A DNA stretch of 64,000 bases, taken from the NCBI RefSeq assembly GCF_000315055.1, contig NZ_BAER01000107.1, forward strand, positions 30,275 through 94,274, in the 5' to 3' direction. A model generated the notes under the pieces. It was not told the origin of the DNA and did not search any database. It worked only from the letters and a program-made list of their open reading frames with translations. The stretch comes from Paraglaciecola polaris LMG 21857. Lineage in GTDB: Bacteria > Pseudomonadota > Gammaproteobacteria > Enterobacterales > Alteromonadaceae. Below, in pieces: positions 19,201 through 26,847 of this stretch. Made by a program: the position numbers and the translations under genes. Every line of letters begins with the position of its first letter. The stretch's first letter is position 1.

Positions 19201-19792
19201 TCACAAAAGCGTAGAGCTCTTGATAAAAAAACGGTTCCCGTTCTTGACGCTTCTTTCTGATATCTCCGAAGCAAAGCCTGACTATCAAATTCGCTATTTC
19301 AAAGACGAAAATAGCCTCAATATAGAATCACCAAAGATAGCTAGTCGCGGAACCATATTAATAAAAGAATTATCATCAATAAACGAGCTCTCGAAAACTG
19401 TTAAGGATGAAAGCATAATAATGCCATTCTTCTTCGGCAGGAGCAAAACCTTAAATACCGAATATTATATGGCATACATTGCTTTACGAGCGATAATAGA
19501 TGAGCACAGTTGCCAACTAATATTCCCTAAACATACCCTATTAGATAGTAAAGACATAAATTCGCAATTGCCAATCGAACTAGCCAAGAATACCTCCATA
19601 ATTGAATTTACAACTTACATTCTATTGTGTGAACCAAATCAAAAGTCGATAAATATCAAGGGTACTGGTGGCTCGAGGGGGAAGATATTAGTGCGAAACC
19701 TCAGATCAGAGGACCTTGTACTCAGACGCTTAAATAATGAGGAATTATCAAGATTACGCAGCCTCCACACCAGCCTTACACGTGATACCTAA
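16277..19792 (+). CDS. Giant Maf-type flagellin glycosyltransferase (DUF115 family) with a duplicated N-terminal domain
   Basis: Maf (motility accessory factor) proteins transfer nonulosonic acids such as pseudaminic acid onto flagellin. The diagnostic DUF115/MptE-like core lies at about residues 560-720: VPVFIVGNGPSLDMSIEAI, then DFHAEVEKN and IYLMGVDLGFAD. Before it are two related segments, about residues 140-190 (CLVVLGCGLGLHIKQLL ... LIIYEPEIQYFQ) and about 404-461 (SIIMLGLGVGYQLEKLL ... LFICEPNPDFFY). These look like two copies of the Maf N-terminal Rossmann-like domain. About 200 residues at the C-terminus (after about 960) resemble nothing I recognise. At 1171 residues it is nearly twice the size of a common Maf. 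It is on the plus strand, divergent from the flagellin-like gene and convergent with the glycan operon. The substrate is inferred from the pse genes in the same island. Confidence 0.88.
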   Translation: MLKNIRLHLEKDKEKQALFDEMLAKQVIDMMKSNVNAFQRNIPSLIPYISGSKLTTYSLFKNRYGETNLVNYGIGRTLYGLHPSEEISLQVKQALQHSPCVDLTQNVRRAEHDEETKGTFDFRELKSFKIEQAQSPLPEEVECLVVLGCGLGLHIKQLLEHRKIKNLIIYEPEIQYFQCSVLSTSWQDIFALAKKQDTTLFLQLLKDGRDLVNDINELKENISLSSFHIYKHYNQQVFDAVYRDITERDWIEICNNGFTITPINSHLDYIPTWTPKIDLTEQTPVSNECSQFKKNLEALKQHFPDIYLEYKDYQPKTWLPIKSAANEVNILKTKDLSTWYGASPKQDCIQNFDNFNEQPNIDGLKLGYNQTKLAHYIHYQFVNDTQKLLKEAEAREDLSELPETISSIIMLGLGVGYQLEKLLNEHSVEKLFICEPNPDFFYASLFAIDWQAIFEKAQATDATIYLNVGGDGTDFFKGLIEQFHVIGSYILNSTYIYQGYHNAFLNPAIAELRDQLQIVIAISENFDYTYYAIEHTKEGFRRNIPVLIKKPSSKLSYADKEVPVFIVGNGPSLDMSIEAIKEYRNQAIVISCGTALQALHRNGITPDFHAEVEKNRCTYDWAVLIGDLAFLKKITLISTNGIHPDTCELYKDVLIAFKEGESSTVSTLKVLGKQHFELLQYSYPTVSNFVTNLFSVLGFNHIYLMGVDLGFADVNHHHSKSSGYYQDDGKETFDYAKGNNTSLIVPGNFRPRVNTKHEFKLSCGLIEKVTQTKPKEQTFYNCSDGARIRGTTPLHLDNLFIVATKDDKINALQQMKSAAYSTEFNSNFIEKYEKQFSHELLLEQVQQLQELVEGHLSTPDDINKLINAQKKLLFDSYQTGRSLLFYYMYGTVNYANAVLTKLLTNSVDIHGAHDFCSQTKEKWSETIRFIKQAILSGDNDNFDSSHFNSVARDELLWKSTLKNRTLSIKTDSSTFHKSVELLIKKRFPFLTLLSDISEAKPDYQIRYFKDENSLNIESPKIASRGTILIKELSSINELSKTVKDESIIMPFFFGRSKTLNTEYYMAYIALRAIIDEHSCQLIFPKHTLLDSKDINSQLPIELAKNTSIIEFTTYILLCEPNQKSINIKGTGGSRGKILVRNLRSEDLVLRRLNNEELSRLRSLHTSLTRDT

Positions 19793-20001
19793 TTGATCTT
19801 TGCAATAGCAGTGTAGCTACTTTAGTACACTGGCATAGTCAGAATTTTAACTGTAACTAGCCCTATACATTCAAGCTTTAGTTCGTAAACTCCTTACCCT
19901 AACTTGTTTAAGTTCGGTGCAATAGTAAATCTGAGATGTTCATTTAAGTGTACCCTTTAGTCTACCGAAATACCCTGTCGCCGTTGCACTGATTAATTAA
20001 A

Positions 20002-20727
20002 CTAGTTAGAGATACGCGCTATTGAAGAAAGTTCTTTAATCTTCTGTCTTATGGTTGATGCGCTGCTCCACATCATAACATCGAGAATGGAGAGGTCTTC
20101 CACAAAGCTCGTTGAGTCTGTCTCGTATTCAAAAGGTGAAAAAGATAACGCTTGTAATACGATGTTTTTCTGCTCGAAATCCGCTGTATTAAATAACTTC
20201 ATCCCATTACTTGGATTAATATAAACACTCGCATTTAGCTGCTCAGAGATAAACGGCGCCCAATCCCCTGGGCCCATATTTTGAGGAAAGGATAATCCGA
20301 GTTCAGAACAAATATCCCAATCGAAAGTCAGCCCTAAGTATTGACACGTTTGGTCAAGTGCTGAGACGTTTATATCTACCAGTTTGTTAGATTTAGCATT
20401 CTCAAAAGTGCGCTTGATAATATTGACGACCTGCCAATAAAAAGGGGCTTGTTTCTTATAATGAGAAATTTTTCCCAAAATAGTAGCCTTAACGTTATCA
20501 ATATCTCTTACATGCACATCGCAAGTGCGTAGTTTGATAGATGACTTTTCAAGTGGCAATGTCACATAATTAAACCCAGTATTCGGATGCAAAATTCGGT
20601 TTCGGTTCATCCAACTTTTAGGGGTGTACTGAGAAACATCAAACACAATCCATTTATCGACAGCATCAATTAATGCAAAGTGGCCTAAATAAGGAAAAAA
20701 ATAGGGCTGCATTATTCCAAGTTTCAT
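20002..20727 (-). CDS. WbqC-family protein
   Basis: The start KLGIMQPYFFPYLGHFALI, followed by DAVDKWIVFDVSQYTPKSWMNRN, is the WbqC family signature, and 241 residues is the usual length. WbqC proteins are found in O-antigen and nonulosonate clusters, commonly beside DegT aminotransferases. Their reaction is not settled; some are thought to take part in acyl transfer to an amino sugar. It overlaps the upstream aminotransferase gene by 4 bases, so the two are translationally coupled and probably act on the same sugar. It is the last gene of the sigma-28-headed glycan operon. Confidence 0.85.
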   Translation of the reverse strand: MKLGIMQPYFFPYLGHFALIDAVDKWIVFDVSQYTPKSWMNRNRILHPNTGFNYVTLPLEKSSIKLRTCDVHVRDIDNVKATILGKISHYKKQAPFYWQVVNIIKRTFENAKSNKLVDINVSALDQTCQYLGLTFDWDICSELGLSFPQNMGPGDWAPFISEQLNASVYINPSNGMKLFNTADFEQKNIVLQALSFSPFEYETDSTSFVEDLSILDVMMWSSASTIRQKIKELSSIARISN

Positions 20728-21896
20728 AACAAATCGACGTGTTGAGATTTCAAGTGTGTTTGTTCAATAATATCGCAAATAGACATGACGACATCTTTCC
20801 CTGTTTGGGCTCCGATAGGCAGCTGTAACGTGGCGCAGCTTAAATGATCAGTATTGGGGAGTTCGTAACCGTATTGCACGAAATCTACCGTTTTATGCAC
20901 CCCAGGGTAAAAATAACGTCGAGCCAACACGCTGAAGTGTTTTAAAATGTTCAGTAAGTCATCTCGTGAACATCCGAATTTTTCTTCATCTACACTACAG
21001 ACTAAACTTTGAAAATTTGAGAGAGTCACGCCTTCAGGGTTAACAATCGATATACCTGGAATGCAAGACAACCGTTCGGAATAGAGGTTGTAAATGTTTT
21101 CATTATTACGTTGATAATCTTTATAGTTTTTAAGATTTAACAATGCCACGGCAGCTTGGGCTTCTGACATTCTTGAGTTAGCCACTTTGTTTATTGCTAC
21201 TTTCTCGAAAGTTCCATAACTGGGTCGTATAGACCGGATTTTGTCGGCGAGTTCATCATTGTTGGTGCAAATTAACCCTCCTTCACCGGCACTCAAAACT
21301 TTCGTTGCGTGCAGAGAAAATACTTCTACGTCTCCAAATCCGCCCACTTTATTGCCTTGATACTCGCAACCAAATGCTTGTGCAGAGTCGAAATAGAGTT
21401 TCATGCCGTGCTTGGATGCTATTTTTTCTAATGCATCAAGATCAGCGGCTCCGCCCCATAAGTTCACAGCCATTATCGCCGACACGTCTTCAGTAATGAG
21501 AGCCTCTAATTTAGTGGTATCAATGTGATGACCGTCTTTTTTTACATCGCAAAAAACGGGTGTAAGGCCACACCACAACAGAGACTGTGCACTGGCAACA
21601 AAAGTATGGGCAGGTAAAATCACTTTGCCTGTTAGTTCCATGGCTTGAGCTGCAATCATCAAGCCGTGTGTTGCATTGCTGACGCAGATAGCGTGTTTTA
21701 CGTTGAGGAAATTTTTAAGTTGGCCTTCTAATGCAGTAACAAGCGGGCCATTATTATTATAATACTCACGCTCAAAGATTCCCCTCATCGACTGTTCATA
21801 ATCGCGCCAGTCCGGGAAGTACAATTGCCCTACAGGAATAGGATCATTAAATGGCTGCATGGGCAAATGGCTTACGATTTCCTCAACTTTAGTCAC
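20724..21896 (-). CDS. DegT/DnrJ/EryC1/StrS-family PLP aminotransferase A
   Basis: This is a sugar aminotransferase of the DegT family, which moves an amino group from glutamate onto a keto-sugar nucleotide. The PLP-binding Lys is present in SLHATKVLSAGEGG, and the N-terminal YYNNNGPLVTALE and the PLP-contacting LYFDSAQAFG are intact. The length of 390 residues is normal. The start is a GTG that overlaps the upstream aminotransferase B by 8 bases. The natural substrate cannot be told from the sequence; a 3- or 4-keto-6-deoxyhexose is usual for the family. Together with WbqC it may install and then modify an amino group. Confidence 0.9.
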   Translation of the reverse strand: MTKVEEIVSHLPMQPFNDPIPVGQLYFPDWRDYEQSMRGIFEREYYNNNGPLVTALEGQLKNFLNVKHAICVSNATHGLMIAAQAMELTGKVILPAHTFVASAQSLLWCGLTPVFCDVKKDGHHIDTTKLEALITEDVSAIMAVNLWGGAADLDALEKIASKHGMKLYFDSAQAFGCEYQGNKVGGFGDVEVFSLHATKVLSAGEGGLICTNNDELADKIRSIRPSYGTFEKVAINKVANSRMSEAQAAVALLNLKNYKDYQRNNENIYNLYSERLSCIPGISIVNPEGVTLSNFQSLVCSVDEEKFGCSRDDLLNILKHFSVLARRYFYPGVHKTVDFVQYGYELPNTDHLSCATLQLPIGAQTGKDVVMSICDIIEQTHLKSQHVDLL

Positions 21897-23100
21897 GTTC
21901 GGTTATCCTAGGCATTAATTGTTTAATCTGATCGGCATGTTTTTCAATAAAACTAAGTAAATCGATAATTTGGTCAATGTCATCACAACTTACTTTCTGG
22001 CCACAGGGTAAATTTATAAATTGTGTTGCAAGAGATTCTGTTAGCGAAAGGTCGCAAGCAATATATTCACTGTCGTTGAGTTTAGTATGTAGTGGAGGGT
22101 CGTAATGCGCTCTAGCCAAAACGCGTTCGGCATTTAATATAAGGACAGTCTCATCACGTGTGAAAGGCCACTCATCACTGATTCGTGCAACAATATTTTT
22201 GAAACCTGAATCGAAAACCTCATCAAACTCTAGCAAGGAGAAGCCTCTGAATTTTGCCAATCCCTTGCGATATTGATAATACCTCGCTTTGTTATCAGCG
22301 ACTTGTGTGTCAATATCATCTAGGCTAGCCAGCGCCATGCAGGCATGCATCTCGTTGAGCTTTGCATTTAAACCGTGGCTATATTCAATGTTGTCCGGGC
22401 CAACAAAACCAAACGTTCTCATTGAGCTCAATTGTTTTGCTAGCTCAATATTATTTGTTGTTAAATAGCCTCCGCCAAATCCATTAAATAGTTTGCAAGC
22501 ATGTAGCGAAAAGCACTCGGCTTCACCAAAAGTTCCTATTTTACCTGCTTCAATATTTTCATATACCGATTCTACCGAATCAAAGACCAATGGTATCTCA
22601 CATTCACTCGCTATTGATTCTAAAGATTCTACGTCGCAGCAATTAACAATTGGGTGCACCCCCAATATAACCGCCGTATTTTCGTTCACACAGGATTTTA
22701 CAGAGGAAGGGCACATAGCAAGCGTATTTTTATCAACCTCACAAAAGTGTGGCGTTAAGCCAAGCCAAGCAATAATATCAGTCATTCGCCTGTAGGTTAG
22801 CGATGGCAAAATAATTTCGGTTTTACCTGGTTTAGCAAGCACCTTTATCACTAGCGCTAACGCCCAAAAGCCACTTGAAAATGAGACACAATGCTTGGCA
22901 TTGTGGAAACTTGCCAAACGCGCCTCTAGTAAACGTACATTAGGCCCATTATTGGTGTAATGCTTCTGTGCATAGAAGGCTTTTGAGTAGTTCAAAAACT
23001 TCTCAACATCGGGTTTAAGTAAGTTTGATGTTGATTTATATTCTTCAAAAATCGATCTACCACCAAATACTGCTAATTCTTCGCTAGTTTTTTTATTCAT
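21889..23100 (-). CDS. DegT-family PLP aminotransferase B
   Basis: This is a second intact DegT-type enzyme of 403 residues, distinct from its neighbour. The active-site Lys is in SLHACKLFNGFGGG, where the usual GEGG is changed to GFGG. The fold markers HYTNNGPNVRLLEARLASF and PLVFDSVESVYEN are recognisable but more divergent than in aminotransferase A. A strong ribosome site (AGGGGGG) precedes the ATG. It may act on a second keto-sugar or a second position of the same sugar. Tight spacing on both sides places it in the glycan operon. Confidence 0.85.
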   Translation of the reverse strand: MNKKTSEELAVFGGRSIFEEYKSTSNLLKPDVEKFLNYSKAFYAQKHYTNNGPNVRLLEARLASFHNAKHCVSFSSGFWALALVIKVLAKPGKTEIILPSLTYRRMTDIIAWLGLTPHFCEVDKNTLAMCPSSVKSCVNENTAVILGVHPIVNCCDVESLESIASECEIPLVFDSVESVYENIEAGKIGTFGEAECFSLHACKLFNGFGGGYLTTNNIELAKQLSSMRTFGFVGPDNIEYSHGLNAKLNEMHACMALASLDDIDTQVADNKARYYQYRKGLAKFRGFSLLEFDEVFDSGFKNIVARISDEWPFTRDETVLILNAERVLARAHYDPPLHTKLNDSEYIACDLSLTESLATQFINLPCGQKVSCDDIDQIIDLLSFIEKHADQIKQLMPRITERD

Positions 23101-23109
23101 GCGCCCCCC

Positions 23110-23925
23110 TTAATCATCAAGAAATTGTGAAAGTTCACTATTTTCAACTTGCGCTGCAATCGTATTGGCTATGTTGCTATCTAATGCCGTTCGCCAACTT
23201 TCAATTTGCTGTGGATCTTTATATACAGACCTCTTGTTACTATTATGTGCTGAACCGGACTGAGACCGTCGGATAAAATCTCTGGTTTGCTCTGTTACTT
23301 CAAGTCCACTAAAGCTAAACAGCCGTTCAGCCGTAGTTAATGGCGAGAACGTTAAATCTTCATATTTGACAACTAAAAAGCGTCCTTTAAATTTAGCTTG
23401 CATGACTAATGCCTGTTTTGTTGTACTGTACCAATCCTCGAAGCCCCAAAACTCACCGACCCCTTGCTTTCTGCAACGGCCTGTTTCCCATTCAACATTG
23501 ACATCAGCATCAGATGGAAACTCATAAGGGTTACTTATCCAAGAATAGATACTGGCTCTTGGGTCTCGGACAATATGGATAAACCGTAAATCTGGATTGA
23601 GCGCTAATATTTTGTCGGTTAAATGATGAAATCTTGTGGACTTAATGACCAAGTGAGAAGGGCATTGGTTCTTGTCTTTAAATTCAGGCACAAGGCCGTC
23701 TCGCCGAAGGTAGTGTTGATCAAGATATTCCGATTTTTTCATGTAAACAGCAGAGAAAAATTCGCGCCACTCCTGGGCTGTACTTTGCTCCGTGAGTGCA
23801 TTTTTGAATTCGTAAGAAAACAAAGGGCAAAATTTGAGTCTAACATCAGGTGATGAAGCGAAAATTTGCGATAACCAAGTGGTACCCGACCTTGGCATGC
23901 CAGAAATCCAAACAACATGTTCCAT
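23110..23925 (-). CDS. Sulfotransferase 1
   Basis: This is a PAPS-dependent sulfotransferase. The 5'-phosphosulfate loop is at the very start (VVWISGMPRSGTTWLSQIF), and the 3'-phosphate region is at about residues 120-130 (FIHIVRDPRASIYSW). The length of 271 residues matches the single-domain cytosolic type, with no membrane segment. In this setting it most likely sulfates a sugar of the flagellar glycan or its precursor, an inference from context only. It lies 7 bases downstream of the methyltransferase gene and 10 bases upstream of aminotransferase B. Confidence 0.88.
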   Translation of the reverse strand: MEHVVWISGMPRSGTTWLSQIFASSPDVRLKFCPLFSYEFKNALTEQSTAQEWREFFSAVYMKKSEYLDQHYLRRDGLVPEFKDKNQCPSHLVIKSTRFHHLTDKILALNPDLRFIHIVRDPRASIYSWISNPYEFPSDADVNVEWETGRCRKQGVGEFWGFEDWYSTTKQALVMQAKFKGRFLVVKYEDLTFSPLTTAERLFSFSGLEVTEQTRDFIRRSQSGSAHNSNKRSVYKDPQQIESWRTALDSNIANTIAAQVENSELSQFLDD

Positions 23926-23931
23926 TCGCGA

Positions 23932-24630
23932 CTACCTGGTTAGAATTGCGTTAAAACGGTAATGTTTAGCATAGAAATTCGCGGGCATGGTGGTAAATTC
24001 TACCTGCCAACCAGCTTCGCTTGCTAAACGACCTAGTTCTGATTTAGTCCGCCACTTTCCTATGGCAGTGTTGTTGTCATTCAATTCTGCTTCTGTTGGC
24101 TCTCTACCTTTATAGAAGGAAGCGTAGGTATTTTTATCTGGAATATTGCCGAGAAATATTCTTTCAACGTTAATAAAACGCCTAAATACATGATTCAATA
24201 CAACTGAAACTTCTTCATTAGTCAGATATTGAAGTGAACCAAAGCAATTTACTTTGGTAAAACGTTCTGGGCTGGGTTCCTTTTTCACATAACTACCTGC
24301 GGAATTTGCTTCAAAAGATATCGCATCACTAGATTGAAAATTACTAAGCGCGACCTCGATTAAATATTCTGAAACATCAATCCCTTTGTAAGACAAACAT
24401 TCTTCGAATAGAAAATGAGCTAAATGGCCATTACCACAGGCAATATCCAATAGTGTATCAGAGTGGTTAATAGCTAAAGACGTGGAAATGAGTTTGATTA
24501 TGACCTCAATTTGTTCCTTTTTAACCGGCTTTCCATTTACAGTTCTCAACACTTGTTTAGAGAAATCAGTTGCATCGCACTTTCTTGCATGTTCATCGTA
24601 ACTGAAAGTGGCGTATTCTGGTTTATTCAT
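23932..24630 (-). CDS. SAM-dependent class I methyltransferase
   Basis: The SAM-binding motif LLDIACGNGHLAHFLFEE lies near residues 58-75, followed by YKGIDVSEYLIEVA (motif II acidic region) and VNCFGSLQYLTNEE, a standard Rossmann methyltransferase of 232 residues. It probably O- or N-methylates a glycan sugar, since flagellins of related bacteria are reported to carry methylated nonulosonates. The exact target cannot be read from the sequence. It lies between the lysine-less DegT homologue and sulfotransferase 1, in the same operon. Confidence 0.85.
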   Translation of the reverse strand: MNKPEYATFSYDEHARKCDATDFSKQVLRTVNGKPVKKEQIEVIIKLISTSLAINHSDTLLDIACGNGHLAHFLFEECLSYKGIDVSEYLIEVALSNFQSSDAISFEANSAGSYVKKEPSPERFTKVNCFGSLQYLTNEEVSVVLNHVFRRFINVERIFLGNIPDKNTYASFYKGREPTEAELNDNNTAIGKWRTKSELGRLASEAGWQVEFTTMPANFYAKHYRFNAILTR

Positions 24631-24655
24631 TGTGGCTTAACCCAATTAGTAACAT

Positions 24656-25933
24656 TCAATCTTTTCGAAAAACAAGTGAAGACTTTAACAACTTTGAATA
24701 ATCTTCATTGCTAATATTGCGATTAAATGGATTATTTGAAATACAAACTAGATGATCATATAACTTCTTGGCCGTAGAACTGCTATAACATCTTTGTTGC
24801 TCTGCTATTGTTGGATTGCAGTATTTTCGACAAAGATTCATATCACTACTATCGACTGTAGCAACTGAAAACTTGCTAATAAACGGTGTAAAGGCTCTTG
24901 CCGAACGAGGTTGCGTTTGCCCTATTAATGGTGTTAGCGGTAACTCAGAATCAATGATTAAGGACCTCACTCTCCGCTCTTGTGACTTATAGTAAAAAGA
25001 CCAACTTTCGAGCGTTTCTAACCGACAAAGAATTGCACTAGCCGCCAAATCACTTAATCTATAATTTGCTCCTAAATGTGCCAGCGTAGATTCTTTTTCA
25101 TTAAAACCAGTACCAGCATTAGCGACTTTTCGCGCTATATATGCTTCTTCCTCGTTGCAAATCAGTATACCTCCCTCTCCAATACCCCAAGGCATGGTGT
25201 GGTCGCATGATATAATTTCGATAGGAGAGTTCGATTGAAGATTAACGGCAGGACGGTCAAACAACCCTGATGCGTTATCAACTATCATGGCTTTTCCATT
25301 TGCCTGGCACCAGGAAAACAAATCAGTCCAGTTTGAATGCTGAGCAAAAACGTTCGTGTAGATGACGCCATCGTATGTATCTGCAGGAATGTTAGCTAAT
25401 GCGTTCAAATCTAATCTCCCCTCACTATCGGAGGGCACAACGACAGGACTGCCTAGCGTGCCTCTTCCCAAAGGGGCAAAGCTAAACTCAGAGGTTAGCC
25501 AATTAAAATGTGATTTGCCAGAAACAACCTGATTAACCTCCGCAGCTAAATAAAGTGCTGAGGTTCCGCTATTCACTGCTACAACATGCTTGCTAGCTGG
25601 TAACACCAGTGCCAAGTGAAGCGCTTTTTCTAGTAGATTCACTACTGGCCCACCATTCACATGATGATTAGTCTTCACTGACATATCGAGATAGTCTGCA
25701 AGCCGATTAAAATTGTAGTTTTTATTTTCTATAAAACCGACTTGCTCAGCACGACTTTTTACGTCTTTGTCATAAATAGGGGGCTTGTGCGGTTCATTAA
25801 CGCCATTTGTATTGGCCAAAGCTATAATTTGGTTTGATAGTCCGCCTACATCTGGTGAATAAAGTCGCGTAATCTCGGGTGGCAAGTTCATACTATTTAT
25901 AGCATTAGATAATTGCGATGCGTAGGCTTTCAT
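24656..25933 (-). CDS. DegT-like protein lacking the PLP-binding lysine
   Basis: The fold is DegT aminotransferase-like: HHVNGGPVVNLLEKAL, the aldolase-type VAVNSGTSALYLAAEV, and AMIVDNASGLFDRPA. At the place of the catalytic Lys this protein reads SCDHTMPWGIGEGG. Aligned without gaps on the GEGG anchor, the Lys position is Met, with His two residues earlier. It may therefore be a dehydratase or isomerase-like relative (a His-for-Lys change is known in ColD), or a non-catalytic partner of the two intact DegT enzymes. I start it at the ATG at 25933, with GGGTGG just before. The frame runs open to 26020, but that would overlap the upstream gene by 116 bases instead of 29. Confidence 0.75.
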   Translation of the reverse strand: MKAYASQLSNAINSMNLPPEITRLYSPDVGGLSNQIIALANTNGVNEPHKPPIYDKDVKSRAEQVGFIENKNYNFNRLADYLDMSVKTNHHVNGGPVVNLLEKALHLALVLPASKHVVAVNSGTSALYLAAEVNQVVSGKSHFNWLTSEFSFAPLGRGTLGSPVVVPSDSEGRLDLNALANIPADTYDGVIYTNVFAQHSNWTDLFSWCQANGKAMIVDNASGLFDRPAVNLQSNSPIEIISCDHTMPWGIGEGGILICNEEEAYIARKVANAGTGFNEKESTLAHLGANYRLSDLAASAILCRLETLESWSFYYKSQERRVRSLIIDSELPLTPLIGQTQPRSARAFTPFISKFSVATVDSSDMNLCRKYCNPTIAEQQRCYSSSTAKKLYDHLVCISNNPFNRNISNEDYSKLLKSSLVFRKD

Positions 25934-26762
25934 CCACCCCCCGCTTACCCGCATCACCTTCCACAAAAGCATAAAATGCAGCGCCCACATCGATGTATTG
26001 GCAGTTTGTCTGATGCTCATTTAACTTAAAACCTAACCAAGTCGCTAGTGCCCCACCTACCATTGAAACAACGATAGGAGGCTCACCGCCACTTTGCGCG
26101 ACTTCTTCAATAAGCTCATCAAATAGCTCATGTCTTTTCAACCTTGCTTGACGTTCATCAGCAAGAAGAAAGGTAATATTTTTAATCGCTAAATGGTCAA
26201 ATATTTCACGATTACGTTGATTGCATAACACAATCACTTTTCTTGAATTTATGACTTCAAAGAATAGAAGGAGATCGTTATCGATTATTGCTTTCTTAAA
26301 CTCGTAACCACTAAAGCCTTTACGACTACTTTCTTCAATCAGGTTAGCAGGTACATATTCAGATATCAGTTTCAGACATTGGGAAGATGATTGTAAAGGA
26401 GTCCCTTCCACTCTATCTGAAAGTGGCCACGGTTGTAATGAGCTCACGAAGATTAATGAGTGTGAATGAGATTGATAGGTTTTGAATAAATTTAAGAGTT
26501 CACCCAAAAATCCTTCAGAAAAAAAGCCGATACCTTCTACATTTATTTTTCTCTCAATTTCAGTTATTTCATTAGAATCCAAAGAGTCAATAGCCGTTAA
26601 CTCATAACCTAAGTTTTTTATTTGAACTAGCCTTTCCCAAAAACCATGATTTAACTTTAAGAAGTAAAAAGGCTTTAACTTGGGTATTTCGTTTATCACC
26701 CAGTCATACCCTGGATTGGAACGCTCTAGTTTAGGCTCAAAATACATTGATGGATTCACCAT
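25905..26762 (-). CDS. GT-D-like glycosyltransferase fold protein (tentative)
   Basis: The 285-residue protein is not one I recognise with certainty. The C-terminal half contains IVVSMVGGALATWLGFKLNE followed by CQYIDVGAAF, which resembles the GT-D / DUF1792 pattern in which a glycine-rich strand-loop is followed by an aspartate-containing DIG-like turn. GT-D proteins add glucose or other sugars to serine-rich or already glycosylated proteins. The middle has KVIVLCNQRNREIFDHL. It overlaps the downstream DegT-like gene by 29 bases and is AT-rich like the surrounding island. Taken as a candidate sugar-adding enzyme only. Confidence 0.5.
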   Translation of the reverse strand: MVNPSMYFEPKLERSNPGYDWVINEIPKLKPFYFLKLNHGFWERLVQIKNLGYELTAIDSLDSNEITEIERKINVEGIGFFSEGFLGELLNLFKTYQSHSHSLIFVSSLQPWPLSDRVEGTPLQSSSQCLKLISEYVPANLIEESSRKGFSGYEFKKAIIDNDLLLFFEVINSRKVIVLCNQRNREIFDHLAIKNITFLLADERQARLKRHELFDELIEEVAQSGGEPPIVVSMVGGALATWLGFKLNEHQTNCQYIDVGAAFYAFVEGDAGKRGVDESLRIAII

Positions 26763-26847
26763 TTTAATTTAATGAGTTAACAACTATGTTGAATGCGTGA
26801 CGTTCATCAAAGTAGCTTCAACCGACAAAGTTTGTTGAAAGCGTAAC

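Noticed and set aside
19793..20001. Inverted repeat CAGTGTA...TACACTG between the Maf gene and the WbqC gene
   Set aside because: Seven-base stem with a ten-base loop and no T run; too weak to call a terminator for the two convergent genes.
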